Part shown: piece by piece, positions 17,488 through 29,033 of the stretch
How positions within the stretch are numbered: position 1 is the stretch's first letter
How the letters are laid out: every line of letters starts with the position of its first letter
Assembly: GCF_014269205.2 (NCBI RefSeq)
Contig: NZ_JABWRY020000001.1
Span: 5,380,001 to 5,444,000, forward strand
Direction: 5' to 3'
Length of the DNA: 64,000 nucleotides
Origin: Pseudomonas kermanshahensis
GTDB lineage: Bacteria > Pseudomonadota > Gammaproteobacteria > Pseudomonadales > Pseudomonadaceae
Notes under the pieces: model-generated
Databases searched by the model: none
What the model was told of the DNA's origin: nothing
What the model saw: the letters and a program-made list of their open reading frames with translations, nothing else
Position numbers and translations under genes: made by a program

Positions 17488-19230
17488 TTGGATGCCAGCA
17501 CCATCAACAGCCTGTTTCTGATCGGCGCATTGCTGGTGGGTGCAAGTATCCTGGTCAGTTCGCTGTCCTCTCGCCTGGGCATCCCTATTCTGGTGATCAT
17601 TCTCGCCGTCGGCATGGTCGCCGGCGTGGACGGTGGCGGCATCATCTTCAACAACTACCCGACCGCCTACCTGGTGGGCAACCTGGCACTGGCGGTGATC
17701 CTCCTCGACGGCGGCCTGCGCACCCGCGTGGCCAGCTTCCGCGTGGCGTTGTGGCCGGCGTTGTCGCTGGCCACGGTAGGGGTGATGATCACCACCGCCC
17801 TCACCGGCCTGGTCGCGGCGTGGCTGTTCAATTTGAGCCTGATCCAGGGCCTGCTGATCGGCGCCATCGTCGGCTCCACCGACGCCGCGGCGGTGTTCTC
17901 GCTGCTGGGCGGCAAGGGCCTGAACGAGCGGGTCACCGCTACGCTTGAGATCGAGTCGGGCAGCAACGACCCGATGGCAGTGTTCCTCACCGTCACCCTG
18001 ATCGACATGATCGCCAGCGGCCAGACCGGCCTGCACTGGAGCCTGCTGACCCACCTGCTGCGCGAATTCGGCATCGGTGGCCTGCTGGGCCTGGGCGGCG
18101 GCTGGCTGATGCTGCAACTGGTCAACCGCATCAACCTGGCCGGTGGCCTGTACCCGATCCTGGTGGTGGCGGGCGGCCTGGTGGTGTTTTCGCTGACCAA
18201 CGCCCTGCATGGCAGCGGCTTCCTCGCCGTGTACCTGTGCGGCCTGGTACTGGGCAACAAGCCGATTCGCAGCCGCCACGGCATCCTGCACATGCTCGAC
18301 GGCATGGCCTGGCTGGCGCAGATCGGCATGTTCCTGGTGCTGGGCCTGTTGGTCACGCCGCATGACCTGCTGCCGATCGCCCTGCCGGCCCTGGGCCTGG
18401 CACTGTGGATGATCCTCATTGCACGCCCCCTGTCGGTGGTCGCCGCGCTGCTGCCGTTCAAGGCCTTCCATGGCCGCGAGAAGGGCTTTATTTCCTGGGT
18501 CGGCCTGCGCGGCGCGGTACCGATCATTCTGGCGGTGTTCCCGCTGATGGCCGGGCTGCCCGATGCGCAGCTGTTCTTCAACCTGGCGTTCTTCATCGTG
18601 CTGGTGTCGCTGCTGGTGCAGGGCACCAGCCTGCCGTGGATGGCCAAGCTGCTGAAGGTCACGGTACCGCCAGACCCAGCGCCGATCTCCCGCTCGGCGC
18701 TGGAAGTGCACATCACCAGCGAGTGGGAGCTGTTCGTCTACCGCCTGGGCGCCGAAAAATGGTGCATCGGCGCGGCCCTGCGCGAGCTGAAGATGCCCGA
18801 AGGCACACGGATTGCCGCACTGTTCCGGGGCGAACAACTGCTGCACCCGTCGGGCAGTACGGTACTTGAGGTGGGCGACATGCTCTGCGTGATCGGCCAC
18901 GAACATAACCTGCCCGCGCTGGGCAAGCTGTTCAGCCAGGCGCCGCAACGTGGCCTGGACCTGCGCTTCTTCGGCGACTTCGTGCTCGAAGGCGATGCCG
19001 AACTCGGCGCCGTGGCCGCACTTTACGGCCTGAAACTCGACGGCCTGGACGCAAAAATGCCGCTGGCGCAGTTCATCCGACAGAAGGTCGGAGGCGCTCC
19101 AGTAGTAGGCGACCAGGTCGAATGGCATGGCACGATTTGGACCGTGGCGACCATGGACGGGAACAATGTCCAGAAAGTGGGCGTCAGATTCCCCGAAGGA
19201 ACGCGACCCGGACCAGGATTGTTCCTCTAA
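17488..19230 (+). CDS. nhaP2: K+/H+ antiporter NhaP2 (CPA1 family)
   Basis: 580 aa when started at the TTG at 17488, which has GGAG 10 nt upstream; this gives [17 protein letters not shown], matching the family N-terminus. The frame is open back to 17431, but that adds a polar leader unlike the family. Some 12-13 membrane segments occupy residues 5-395, with conserved [16 protein letters not shown] and [13 protein letters not shown]. The cytoplasmic C-terminus has a TrkA_C-type domain and a CorC/HlyC-like end. It exports K+ (possibly Na+) in exchange for protons at the inner membrane, for turgor and pH control. It lies 36 bp upstream of mscK on the same strand, suggesting co-transcription. 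Confidence 0.93.
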   Translation: MDASTINSLFLIGALLVGASILVSSLSSRLGIPILVIILAVGMVAGVDGGGIIFNNYPTAYLVGNLALAVILLDGGLRTRVASFRVALWPALSLATVGVMITTALTGLVAAWLFNLSLIQGLLIGAIVGSTDAAAVFSLLGGKGLNERVTATLEIESGSNDPMAVFLTVTLIDMIASGQTGLHWSLLTHLLREFGIGGLLGLGGGWLMLQLVNRINLAGGLYPILVVAGGLVVFSLTNALHGSGFLAVYLCGLVLGNKPIRSRHGILHMLDGMAWLAQIGMFLVLGLLVTPHDLLPIALPALGLALWMILIARPLSVVAALLPFKAFHGREKGFISWVGLRGAVPIILAVFPLMAGLPDAQLFFNLAFFIVLVSLLVQGTSLPWMAKLLKVTVPPDPAPISRSALEVHITSEWELFVYRLGAEKWCIGAALRELKMPEGTRIAALFRGEQLLHPSGSTVLEVGDMLCVIGHEHNLPALGKLFSQAPQRGLDLRFFGDFVLEGDAELGAVAALYGLKLDGLDAKMPLAQFIRQKVGGAPVVGDQVEWHGTIWTVATMDGNNVQKVGVRFPEGTRPGPGLFL

Positions 19231-19266
19231 ACTCCGTTTCTGCCTGATCCACAATGTAGTCTGCCT

Positions 19267-22200
19267 ATGTCCCTGCGCGTGTACCTTCGCACAGCCCTGT
19301 TCGGGCTGTGCTTGTCCCTCTCGTTCGCGGCCACCGCGAACGCCGCGGCCGAAGCGCCGACCACCGCCAGCATCCAGCACAGCCTCGACAAGATCGCCGA
19401 GCGCAAACTGCCCGAGGCCGATCAGAAGGCCCTGCAGCAGGTGCTCGAACAAACCCTGAGCCTGCTGGCCAGCAAGGAAGACAACGAGCGCAAGCTCGCC
19501 GCGCTGAAGCAACAGCTGGCCGGCGCACCGAAAGAAACCAGCGACAGCCAAAAAGAATTGGCCCGGCTCAAGGAAAGCAAGCCGCAGCCTGTCGCGCAGC
19601 GCTATGCCACCCTCTCGGTGCCCCAGCTGGAGCAACTGCTCAGCGAGCGCAGCACCCTGCAAGGCGAGCTGCAAAAGGCGCTGTCCGAAGCCAACAGCCT
19701 GATCATCAATTCCCAAACCCGCCCAGAGCGCGCCCAGGCCGAGATCAGCAACAGCCAGGCCCGCTCCCAGCAAATCAACAATGCCCTCAAATCTGGCAAG
19801 GACAACGGCAAGGCGCTCAACGCCGACCAGCGCAACCAGCTCAGTGCCGAGCTCGCTTCGCTCAATGCACTGACCCTGCTGCGCCGCCAGGAGCTGGCCG
19901 GCAACAGCCTGTTGCAAGACCTTGGCAATGCCCGCCACGACTTGCTGATCGAGCGCGCCACACGCCTGGAGCAGGAGATCCAGGACCTGCAGACGCTGAT
20001 CAACGACAAGCGCCTGGCTCAATCCCAGGAAGCGGTCACCCAGCAGTCGATCGAAGCCCAAAAGGCCGGCGGCAGCAGCCTGTTGGCCACCGAAAGCACG
20101 ATCAACCTCAAGCTGTCCGACTACCTGCTGAAAAGCACCGACCGCCTCAACGAGCTGACCCAGCAGAACCTGCGCACCAAACAGCAGCTCGACAGCCTGA
20201 CCCAGGCCGACCAGGCCCTGGACGAGCAGATCAACGTGCTCAAGGGCAGCCTGCTGCTGTCCAAGATCCTCTACAAGCAGAAGCAGACCCTGCCGCACCT
20301 GAAGGTCGACCGCGACCTCGCCGACCAGATCGCCGACACCCGCCTTTACCAGTTCGAAATCAACCAGCAGCGCGAGCAGATGAGCAGCCCGGTCACCTAC
20401 GTCGACAAGCTGCTGGCCAACCAGCCGCCGGAAGACGTCACGCCGCAACTGCGCAAGGCCCTGCTGGAAGTGGCGATCACCCGCACCGACCTGCTGGAGC
20501 GCCTGAACCGCGAACTGTCGGCGCTGCTCAACGAATCGATCACCTTGCAGCTCAACCAGAAGCAGTTGCTGGGCACGGCCCAAGGCCTGCGCACCACCCT
20601 CGACGAGCAGATGTTCTGGATCCCCAGCAACAAGCCGCTGGACTGGGACTGGCTGCGCTATGTGCCGGAGCGCTTTGCCAGCCAGGTCGCCGACCTGCCC
20701 TGGGGTTCCGGCCTCAAGGAGCTGGCCGATGGCTTGAGCCAGCGCCCGCTGCTGTTCCTGCCGCTGCTGCTGGTGATCGGCGCCCTGCTGTGGCGGCGCA
20801 AATACCTCTACCTGCGCTTGAGCAAGGTCCACCAGGACATCGGCCACTTCCGCCGTGACAGCCAGTGGCACACGCCCCAAGCCATCCTGATCAACATTCT
20901 GTTGGCGATGCCGGTAAGCCTGGGCCTGGCCCTGTGCAGCTATGCCCTGCAGATCGACGCCCGCGGGCAAAACGCCAACCTCGGCGCGGCGCTGTGGCAG
21001 TTGGCCCAGGCCTGGCTGGTGTTCTACACCGCCTACCGCATCCTCGCCCCTGGCGGCGTGGCAGAAGTGCACTTCCGTTGGCACAAGCCGCAGGTCGAAT
21101 TCCTCCGGGGCTGGGTGCGCAGGCTGGGTACCGTGGTGCTGGCACTGGTCGGCGTGGTGGCGGTTGCCGAGCACCAGCCTTCGGCACTGGCCGATGATGT
21201 ACTCGGCATCGGCGTGGTGCTGACCTGCTACGCGCTGATGGCCTGGCTGCTCAGCCGCCTGCTGCTGAGCAGCCCGGCGCACCGCGACACGTCGCTGTTC
21301 CGCAAGGCCGTCGGCGTGGCGTTCACCGCCCTGCCGATCGCCTTGTTCGTCGCAGTGTGCTTCGGCTACTACTACACCGCGCTGAAGCTGACCGACCGGC
21401 TGATCTACACCCTGTACCTGCTGCTGTTCTGGCTGGTGATCGAAGCGGCGTTCGTGCGGGGCCTGTCGGTGGCCGCACGGCGCCTGGCCTACCAGCGCGC
21501 CCTGAGCAAACGTGCAGCGGCCAAAGAAGGGCTGGATGGCGAAGTCATCACCGAAGAGCCGACGCTGGACATCGAGCAGGTCAACCAACAGTCGCTGCGC
21601 CTGATCCGCCTGGCCTTGCTGGGTGGCTTCATTGCCGGCCTGTACTGGGTGTGGTCGGACCTGATCTCGGTGTTCGCCTACCTCAACAACTTCACCCTGT
21701 ACGAATACACCAGTGGCACCGGCACTGCCGCCAGCATGGTGCCCATCAGCCTGGGCGACCTGCTCGGCGCGCTGGTGATCGTCGGCATCACCTTCGCCCT
21801 GGCCGGCAACTTGCCGGGTTTGCTCGAGGTGCTGGTGCTGTCACGCCTGAACCTGGCCCAGGGCAGCGCCTACGCCACCACCACGCTGCTGTCGTACACC
21901 ATCGTCGGTATCGGCATCGTCAGTACCCTGTCGACCCTCGGCGTGAGCTGGGACAAGCTGCAGTGGCTGGTAGCGGCCTTGTCGGTTGGCCTGGGCTTCG
22001 GCATGCAGGAGATTTTCGCCAACTTCATCTCCGGCATCATGATCCTGTTCGAGCGCCCGGTGCGCATCGGCGACACCATCACCATTGGCAACCTGTCCGG
22101 CACGGTGAGCAAAATCCGCATCCGCGCCACCACCATCACCGACTTCGACCGCAAGGACATCATCGTCCCCAACAAGACCTTCATCACCGGCCAGTTGATC

Positions 22201-22584
22201 AACTGGTCGCTGACTGACACGGTCACCCGGGTGACCTTGAAGCTGGGCATCGACTACGGCTCCGACCTCGACCTGGTGCGCGACCTGCTGCTCAAGGGTG
22301 CCCATGAGAACCCGCGGGTGCTCAAGGACCCGGAGCCGATCGTGTACTTCCTCAACTTCGGCGAAAGCTCGCTGGACCACGAACTGCGCATGCACGTGCG
22401 TGACTTGGGCGACCGTAACCCGACGCTGGACGAGATCAACCGCTACATCAACCGCGAGTTCAAGGCGCATAACATCAAGATCTCGGTACGCCAGGTCGAG
22501 GTGTTCCTGATGGATCAGAAGGGTGGCAAGCAGCAGTTGATTCCGCTGGAGCAGCCGAAATCGGATGGCACTGAAGCGGTATAA
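19267..22584 (+). CDS. mscK: Mechanosensitive channel MscK (KefA)
   Basis: 1105 aa, matching MscK/KefA length (about 1120). A signal peptide ends near residue 26 (FAATANA). A large periplasmic region with coiled-coil heptads runs to about residue 480. Multiple membrane segments follow at about 490-850. The conserved MscS-like pore and beta domain is at the C-terminus: VAALSVGLGFGMQEIFANFISGI, then RPVRIGDTITIGNLSGTV. The channel releases ions, chiefly K+, under membrane tension in hypo-osmotic shock. Its neighbour is a K+/H+ antiporter, and the two follow an osmoprotectant cluster. Confidence 0.95.
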   Translation: MSLRVYLRTALFGLCLSLSFAATANAAAEAPTTASIQHSLDKIAERKLPEADQKALQQVLEQTLSLLASKEDNERKLAALKQQLAGAPKETSDSQKELARLKESKPQPVAQRYATLSVPQLEQLLSERSTLQGELQKALSEANSLIINSQTRPERAQAEISNSQARSQQINNALKSGKDNGKALNADQRNQLSAELASLNALTLLRRQELAGNSLLQDLGNARHDLLIERATRLEQEIQDLQTLINDKRLAQSQEAVTQQSIEAQKAGGSSLLATESTINLKLSDYLLKSTDRLNELTQQNLRTKQQLDSLTQADQALDEQINVLKGSLLLSKILYKQKQTLPHLKVDRDLADQIADTRLYQFEINQQREQMSSPVTYVDKLLANQPPEDVTPQLRKALLEVAITRTDLLERLNRELSALLNESITLQLNQKQLLGTAQGLRTTLDEQMFWIPSNKPLDWDWLRYVPERFASQVADLPWGSGLKELADGLSQRPLLFLPLLLVIGALLWRRKYLYLRLSKVHQDIGHFRRDSQWHTPQAILINILLAMPVSLGLALCSYALQIDARGQNANLGAALWQLAQAWLVFYTAYRILAPGGVAEVHFRWHKPQVEFLRGWVRRLGTVVLALVGVVAVAEHQPSALADDVLGIGVVLTCYALMAWLLSRLLLSSPAHRDTSLFRKAVGVAFTALPIALFVAVCFGYYYTALKLTDRLIYTLYLLLFWLVIEAAFVRGLSVAARRLAYQRALSKRAAAKEGLDGEVITEEPTLDIEQVNQQSLRLIRLALLGGFIAGLYWVWSDLISVFAYLNNFTLYEYTSGTGTAASMVPISLGDLLGALVIVGITFALAGNLPGLLEVLVLSRLNLAQGSAYATTTLLSYTIVGIGIVSTLSTLGVSWDKLQWLVAALSVGLGFGMQEIFANFISGIMILFERPVRIGDTITIGNLSGTVSKIRIRATTITDFDRKDIIVPNKTFITGQLINWSLTDTVTRVTLKLGIDYGSDLDLVRDLLLKGAHENPRVLKDPEPIVYFLNFGESSLDHELRMHVRDLGDRNPTLDEINRYINREFKAHNIKISVRQVEVFLMDQKGGKQQLIPLEQPKSDGTEAV

Positions 22585-22620
22585 AGGGGCTCGAATACCG
22601 TATTCTGTTCTGAATCCTTG

Positions 22621-24193
<1,573 letters not shown>

Positions 24194-24233
24194 TGCCTGG
24201 AAGGTGCTTGCCTTGAGGCTTTCTGTGCCTGTA

Positions 24234-24265
24234 AGACCGAGCGCCGCGCGGGCGGCGCTCGGTCT
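24234..24265. terminator. Long GC-rich hairpin between selO and the ParA-like gene
   Basis: A perfect 14-bp stem AGACCGAGCGCCGC (24234-24247) pairs with 24252-24265 around a 4-nt loop. It sits between convergent genes, as expected for a two-way terminator, but neither side has a T tract. The terminator role is therefore uncertain. Confidence 0.5.
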
Positions 24266-24303
24266 CTGCCCCACCACAACGCTCACGCCCTACCCTTGAA
24301 CCC

Positions 24304-25077
24304 CTAAGCGTTTTCTTCCAGCAACGAATGCAACGCCACAAACTGCTGGGTCAGCTTGTGCCGTGGTTCCAGGTGAATCAGCGGCAAGCTGGCGTGGTGC
24401 GACTCGCGCATCTTCACCGAACTGCCCAGGTAAACCGGTAGCACCGGCAGGCCTTCGGCCAGCAGTTCGTCGAGCATCTGCTGGGGCAGGCTGGCGCGGG
24501 ACTGGAACTGGTTGACCACGATGCCCTCGACCAGCAGGTCCTCATTGTGGTCATCTTTGAGCTCTTCGATTTCCGCCAGCAGGCCGTACAGGGCCTGGCG
24601 CGAGAAGCTGTCGCAATCGAAGGGGATGAGCACGCGATCGGCCGCGATAAGCGCAGAAACCGCATAAAAATTCAGCGCCGGCGGCGTGTCGATGTAGATC
24701 CGCTCGTAATCCTCGTCCAACTCGTCGAGCAACTTACGCAGCTTGTTGATCTTGTGCTTGGCCTCAAGCTTGGGCTGCAGGTCAGCCAGTTCGGCGGTGG
24801 CCGTCACCACATGCAGGTTGTCGAATGGCGTTTCGTAGATATCGACCTTGTTCTTTTTGCTGAAGGGCCCGCTGGACAGGCTTTGCTTGAAGAAATCGGC
24901 GATCCCCATGGGGATATCTTCACCCGTCAGGCCGGTGAGGTACTGAGTCGAGTTTGCCTGGGCATCCAGGTCGATCAACAAGGTCCGGTAACCTTCGCTG
25001 GCACTGACCGCCGCCAGGTTACAAGCGATGCTCGACTTGCCCACGCCACCTTTCTGATTGAACACCACGCGCCGCAT
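24304..25077 (-). CDS. Orphan ParA-family ATPase
   Basis: 257 aa starting [16 protein letters not shown] at 25077. The frame is open further upstream to 25275, but that would push the Walker motif unnaturally far from the N-terminus. The deviant Walker A KGGVGKSS is at residues 9-16, Walker A' [11 protein letters not shown] near 41, and Walker [10 protein letters not shown] near 130. The motifs are those of ParA/Soj-like, MinD-superfamily ATPases that bind nonspecific DNA and position cargo. No parB or CheW-like partner gene is adjacent; the neighbours are selO (convergent) and a LysR gene upstream. Its cargo cannot be deduced here. It is not the chromosomal parAB pair. Confidence 0.85.
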   Translation of the reverse strand: MRRVVFNQKGGVGKSSIACNLAAVSASEGYRTLLIDLDAQANSTQYLTGLTGEDIPMGIADFFKQSLSSGPFSKKNKVDIYETPFDNLHVVTATAELADLQPKLEAKHKINKLRKLLDELDEDYERIYIDTPPALNFYAVSALIAADRVLIPFDCDSFSRQALYGLLAEIEELKDDHNEDLLVEGIVVNQFQSRASLPQQMLDELLAEGLPVLPVYLGSSVKMRESHHASLPLIHLEPRHKLTQQFVALHSLLEENA

Positions 25078-25187
25078 GAGAGACCTCCGTGTATCAACGA
25101 ATGCCCGAGTATGTGGTGGCTCGCCAGCGAAGGCCAGCGGCAATTGTCGGGTGATGATGGCGAACTGATCGCGATGCCCGGGCGCCA

Positions 25188-26087
25188 CTACGAAGGCTTC
25201 GTGACCTGCCCGGTCAACAGCTCGGCAAACGCCTTGGCCATCGCTGAGCTGCCGTGTTCGCGCTGCACCAGCCACACCGCGGTCATCGCGCCTTCATCCA
25301 ACAAGGTGCGGTACACCACACCCTCGATGCGCATGCGCTGGAACGAGGCCGGCAATACCGAAACCCCCAGCCCCGCAGACACCAGGCCGATGATGGTCAT
25401 CGCCTCCCCCGCCTCCTGGGCAAAATGCGGGCTGAACCCGGCGTGCCGCGCCAGGCTGAGCAATTGCGCATGCAGCCCACTGCCATAGCTGCGCGGAAAG
25501 AACACGAACGGCTCATGCGCCAGGGAGGCCATGTGCACCCCCTGCTCGGTGCCCACGGCCAAGGGGTGCGAGGCATTGATCACGGCCACCAGCGGCTCGC
25601 GAAACAGCTCGGTCGCCACCAGGCCCTCCGGCAACGGCATGGGCCGCATCAGCCCCACCTCGATGGACTCGTCAAACACCGCTTCAGCCACATCACGGCT
25701 GCTCAACTCCTTGAGGTTCAGGTGCACGGCCGGGAAGCGCTGACGAAAGGCATGGATTGCCTTGGGGATTTTCGAGGTAAATGGCGCCGACGAGGTAAAG
25801 CCGATCTTCATTTCGCCGAGCTCGCCAAGTTGCGCCCTGCGCGCCACATCGGCTGCCTTCTCCACCTGTGCCAACACCTGGCGTGCTTCCTCCAAGAATA
25901 ACCGCCCCGCCTCGCTCAGTTCGACCCGACGATTGGTACGGTCGAACAGACGGGCACCCAGCTCCTGCTCCAGCGCCTGGATTTGCTGGCTCAAGGGGGG
26001 CTGCGAAATGCCCAACTGCTGGGCCGCGCGGCCAAAGTGCAGCTCTTCTGCCACAGCAATGAAGTAACGCAGATGGCGCAGTTCCAT
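25188..26087 (-). CDS. LysR-type transcriptional regulator (YnfL type)
   Basis: 299 aa from the ATG at 26087 ([36 protein letters not shown]). The winged helix-turn-helix is at residues about 1-60. The effector-binding domain follows from about residue 90 ([27 protein letters not shown]). It is divergent from the MFS transporter gene, with a 108-bp gap, the same pairing as ynfL-ynfM in E. coli, and probably regulates that transporter. The effector is unknown. Confidence 0.92.
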   Translation of the reverse strand: MELRHLRYFIAVAEELHFGRAAQQLGISQPPLSQQIQALEQELGARLFDRTNRRVELSEAGRLFLEEARQVLAQVEKAADVARRAQLGELGEMKIGFTSSAPFTSKIPKAIHAFRQRFPAVHLNLKELSSRDVAEAVFDESIEVGLMRPMPLPEGLVATELFREPLVAVINASHPLAVGTEQGVHMASLAHEPFVFFPRSYGSGLHAQLLSLARHAGFSPHFAQEAGEAMTIIGLVSAGLGVSVLPASFQRMRIEGVVYRTLLDEGAMTAVWLVQREHGSSAMAKAFAELLTGQVTKPS

Positions 26088-26130
26088 GATCGGCTCCAAA
26101 CAAGTCGCTAAACGTCTTAAATAGGTCGAA

Positions 26131-26140
26131 CAATATATTG
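26131..26140. promoter_or_regulatory. AT-rich palindrome in the LysR / MFS divergent gap
   Basis: A perfect 10-bp palindrome CAATATATTG sits in an AT-rich stretch midway between the two divergent starts. This is where a LysR protein usually binds. It is a candidate operator only; no clear longer T-N11-A repeat set was resolved. Confidence 0.35.
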
Positions 26141-26195
26141 GATCTAATCATTAGCCAGCTATATGCTTTTTTCATTGCGCCAGAGGTACCCGCCC

Positions 26196-27440
26196 GTGAA
26201 AACTGCTGTAGCTCCCCTTCCCGTCGACCCAGAACCTGCCCCCCTTAACGAAATGTGGATCGAGAAAGGCACCCCCGCCTTCATGAAGACCGTGCTGGCC
26301 CTGTTCAGCGGCGGCTTCGCCACCTTCGCCCTGCTGTACTGCGTACAACCGATGATGCCCCTGCTGTCGCAGGAGTTTTCCATCAACGCGGCGCAGAGCA
26401 GCCTGGTGTTGTCGGTATCGACTGCCATGCTGGCGTTCGGCCTGTTGATCACCGGGCCGATCTCCGACCGCCTCGGGCGCAAACCGGTGATGGTGTTTGC
26501 GCTGGTCTGCGCGGCCCTGTCGACCTTGGCCAGCGCGGTGATGCCGACCTGGGAAGCGGTATTGGCGACACGTGCACTGGTCGGCCTGTCATTAAGCGGC
26601 CTGGCGGCAGTGGCCATGACTTACCTGAGCGAAGAGATCCACCCGCAGCACATCGGCCTGGCCATGGGCCTGTACATCGGCGGCAATGCCATCGGCGGCA
26701 TGTGCGGGCGCCTCATCACCGGGGTACTGATCGACTTCGTCAGCTGGCACACAGCCATGCTGACCATCGGCGGCCTGGCACTGGTCGCGGCGCTGGTGTT
26801 CTGGAAGGTCCTGCCTGAATCACGCAACTTCCGCCCGCAGGCCGTGAACCCTCGCAGCCTGCTGGACGGCTTCGTCATGCACTTCAAGGACGCCGGGCTG
26901 CCTTGGCTGTTCCTCGAGGCATTCCTGCTGATGGGCGCCTTCGTCACGCTGTTCAACTACATCGGCTACCGCCTGCTGGCAGGGCCTTACCACATGAACC
27001 AGGCGCTGGTCGGCTTATTGTCGGTGGTGTACCTGTCGGGTATCTACAGCTCTGCGCAGGTCGGCGCACTGGCGGACAAGCTGGGGCGGCGCAAGGTGTT
27101 CTGGGTCAGTATCGTGGTGATGGCGGGCGGCTTGCTGATGACCTTGGCCAGCCCGCTGGTGATGGTGATTCTCGGCATGCTGGTGTTCACCTTTGGCTTC
27201 TTCGGTGCCCACTCGGTGGCCAGCAGCTGGATCGGGCGGCGGGCGTTGAAGGCCAAGGGCCAGGCTTCGTCGCTGTACCTGTTCTGCTACTACGCAGGGT
27301 CCAGTGTCGCGGGGACCGCGGGTGGGGTGTTCTGGCATCAATGGGGCTGGAACGGCATCGGCCTGTTCATTGGCAGCCTGCTGGCGGTGGCGTTGCTGGT
27401 GGCGTTGCACCTGAGCCGCCTTCCCGCCAAGACAGCCTGA
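26196..27440 (+). CDS. MFS transporter (YnfM-like efflux type)
   Basis: 414 aa from a GTG at 26196, preceded by AGAGG about 9 nt upstream. An ATG at 26163 is in frame but has no ribosome site. Twelve membrane helices are visible. The MFS motif A appears as GPISDRLGRKPVMV between helices 2 and 3 and again as GALADKLGRRKVF in the second half. The sequence resembles the YnfM/arabinose-efflux group. The substrate is unknown. It ends 13 bp from the stop of gspM on the other strand, with no terminator between them. Confidence 0.9.
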   Translation: MKTAVAPLPVDPEPAPLNEMWIEKGTPAFMKTVLALFSGGFATFALLYCVQPMMPLLSQEFSINAAQSSLVLSVSTAMLAFGLLITGPISDRLGRKPVMVFALVCAALSTLASAVMPTWEAVLATRALVGLSLSGLAAVAMTYLSEEIHPQHIGLAMGLYIGGNAIGGMCGRLITGVLIDFVSWHTAMLTIGGLALVAALVFWKVLPESRNFRPQAVNPRSLLDGFVMHFKDAGLPWLFLEAFLLMGAFVTLFNYIGYRLLAGPYHMNQALVGLLSVVYLSGIYSSAQVGALADKLGRRKVFWVSIVVMAGGLLMTLASPLVMVILGMLVFTFGFFGAHSVASSWIGRRALKAKGQASSLYLFCYYAGSSVAGTAGGVFWHQWGWNGIGLFIGSLLAVALLVALHLSRLPAKTA

Positions 27441-27453
27441 TCATCGCCTCGCT

Positions 27454-27924
27454 TCAGGCCTCGCTCAATGCCAGCGCAAAGCGGGCCTGAAGCCACTCAC
27501 CGTCTACGTGCAGCTGGATGTTGCGCACGCCTCCGGTGTCTCGGCCCAGGCTGTGCAACCAACTGAACACCGCAGCAGGCGGGCCTTGCAGGCTGATATC
27601 CACCTGCTCCGCCCGGGTTTCCAGCGCGGTGATGGAAAGCCCGGCCACACGAGCGCTCTCGCTCAGGCTGGCGGGGGTAAGCCGCTCGACCGAGCCTTGC
27701 GAACGCACCGGCGCCCGCGAGACACGCTGCAGTTGCGCGCCCAGCGCCTGCGCTCGCAGCAGTTTTTGCTCAGCCTGCTGCAGGCGGGCCTGGGCCGGTA
27801 GCCAAGCGAGTTGCCAGGCCGCGATAAACGCGAGGCCCCACAGCGCAACGTTCAATGACGTGCGCCGGCCAGCCGGTAACTGCTGCCATTGGCGCACCCA
27901 TACCGATTCATGCCAACGTTTCAT
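27454..27924 (-). CDS. gspM: Type II secretion inner-membrane protein GspM
   Basis: 156 aa from an ATG at 27924 that overlaps the gspL stop as ATGA. A short cytoplasmic N-terminus, one membrane helix at about 24-42 (LNVALWGLAFIAAWQLAWLP) and a periplasmic coil plus ferredoxin-like domain match GspM. It would bind GspL and help couple the ATPase to the pseudopilus. It is the last gene of the gspC-M run; no gspN follows. Confidence 0.86.
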   Translation of the reverse strand: MKRWHESVWVRQWQQLPAGRRTSLNVALWGLAFIAAWQLAWLPAQARLQQAEQKLLRAQALGAQLQRVSRAPVRSQGSVERLTPASLSESARVAGLSITALETRAEQVDISLQGPPAAVFSWLHSLGRDTGGVRNIQLHVDGEWLQARFALALSEA

Positions 27925-29033
27925 TCGGCCTCCTGCCACGAGAGCGCAGCCCGTACGCCGTGTTCAGACTGGCTTGCATGCTCCACCAGCAACCCGGGAA
28001 CCCGTTCGCGAAGGCGCTCCAGGTCACCAAAGCCTTGCGCGGCAACGTCCATGCGCCAGCTGCCAGCGGGGTCTGATTCGGCCCGTTCGAGGGTGACATT
28101 CCCGGCGGAGACCAGATGCTCGGCAAACCACGCCAACCGCTCCACAGCGGTCGAGGGCATGGTCCGCTGTTCAAGAGCAACGATGCGCGCCGCCAGATCA
28201 GGCCCCACTGGCTGATCGGGCGCCCAACGCTGAAACGCCATGACGTTTTCGGCCTGCTGCTGTGTTGCACGCTGCAAAACCCATTCGGCACGCAAGTAAT
28301 CGGCAACGCTGGCCATCAGCACGATCAGCGCCAGCCCTGCCGCCAACCCATGCCAGCCTGGGCCCTTGCGCCGTCGACGCAAAGCGCCCTGGCGCAGGTC
28401 GATCGCGCCCGCACGCCCTTGCACCAGGGTAGCCAGGGCGCTAGGGACCGGGTGGTTGCACAGCGCCATGCCCGGGTGGTGTGTTTCGGCCATCCAGGCC
28501 ATGCGCGGGAGCTGACGCGCCAGTAACTGAGCGGCGTCGGCACTGACTGCCAGACGCGCGCAGCCACCGCCGCCGAGCAGCCATCGCCCCTCGAACCACA
28601 GCGCGCACGCTTCATTGCCTCCCAGCAGGTCGGCGTCGACATGCACAGCAACGGGGTCGATGCCCTGCGCCTGCAACAGCGACAGCAGCTGCTGAAAACC
28701 TTCCAGCGCCACCATCAAAACCCTTCTGCAGCCCTGCTCATCCGCTGCCCCGAATGCCAGGTGAGAGGTTTCCAGCGGGGATGCCAGCTGTTCTTCGGCG
28801 GCATAGGCCAGCGACTCGCGTCGGGGGCGCTTGCCAGGCACTGGCCCGATCACACAGCACCCGGCCATTTCCATCGGCACGATCACCACCACCGCTGCAC
28901 CTGGCAGCGCTGCCGGTAGGTCGCCCAGTTGCGTTCGCTGCTCCAGGCCCTGCGCCGTGCGCACAATCACTGGCCACGAGGTATCGGCTGCGGCCATACC
29001 CTCGGCCAGCAGAAACAGAAAAACTTCACTCAT
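27921..29033 (-). CDS. gspL: Type II secretion protein GspL
   Basis: 370 aa. The N-terminal part is a cytoplasmic actin-like domain (FLFLLAEGMAAADTSWP, RRESLAYAAEEQLASPLETSHLAFG). A single membrane helix lies at about 240-258 (GLAAGLALIVLMASVADYL), followed by a periplasmic domain ending in ALSWQEAE. GspL recruits the GspE ATPase to the inner-membrane platform. It overlaps gspK by 8 bp and gspM by 4 bp, so translation is probably coupled. Confidence 0.9.
   Translation of the reverse strand: MSEVFLFLLAEGMAAADTSWPVIVRTAQGLEQRTQLGDLPAALPGAAVVVIVPMEMAGCCVIGPVPGKRPRRESLAYAAEEQLASPLETSHLAFGAADEQGCRRVLMVALEGFQQLLSLLQAQGIDPVAVHVDADLLGGNEACALWFEGRWLLGGGGCARLAVSADAAQLLARQLPRMAWMAETHHPGMALCNHPVPSALATLVQGRAGAIDLRQGALRRRRKGPGWHGLAAGLALIVLMASVADYLRAEWVLQRATQQQAENVMAFQRWAPDQPVGPDLAARIVALEQRTMPSTAVERLAWFAEHLVSAGNVTLERAESDPAGSWRMDVAAQGFGDLERLRERVPGLLVEHASQSEHGVRAALSWQEAE

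Noticed and set aside
17416..21588. 1390-codon open frame on the minus strand opposite nhaP2 and mscK
   Set aside because: Low-complexity Gln/His/Ala/Gly-rich antisense translation of clear transporter and channel genes; no ribosome site or family signature.
27441..27453. MFS-gspM junction examined for insertion scars or attachment sites bounding the secretion locus
   Set aside because: Only 13 bp separate the stops and no direct repeat, tRNA end or transposon remnant was seen at this junction or near 38764-38893.
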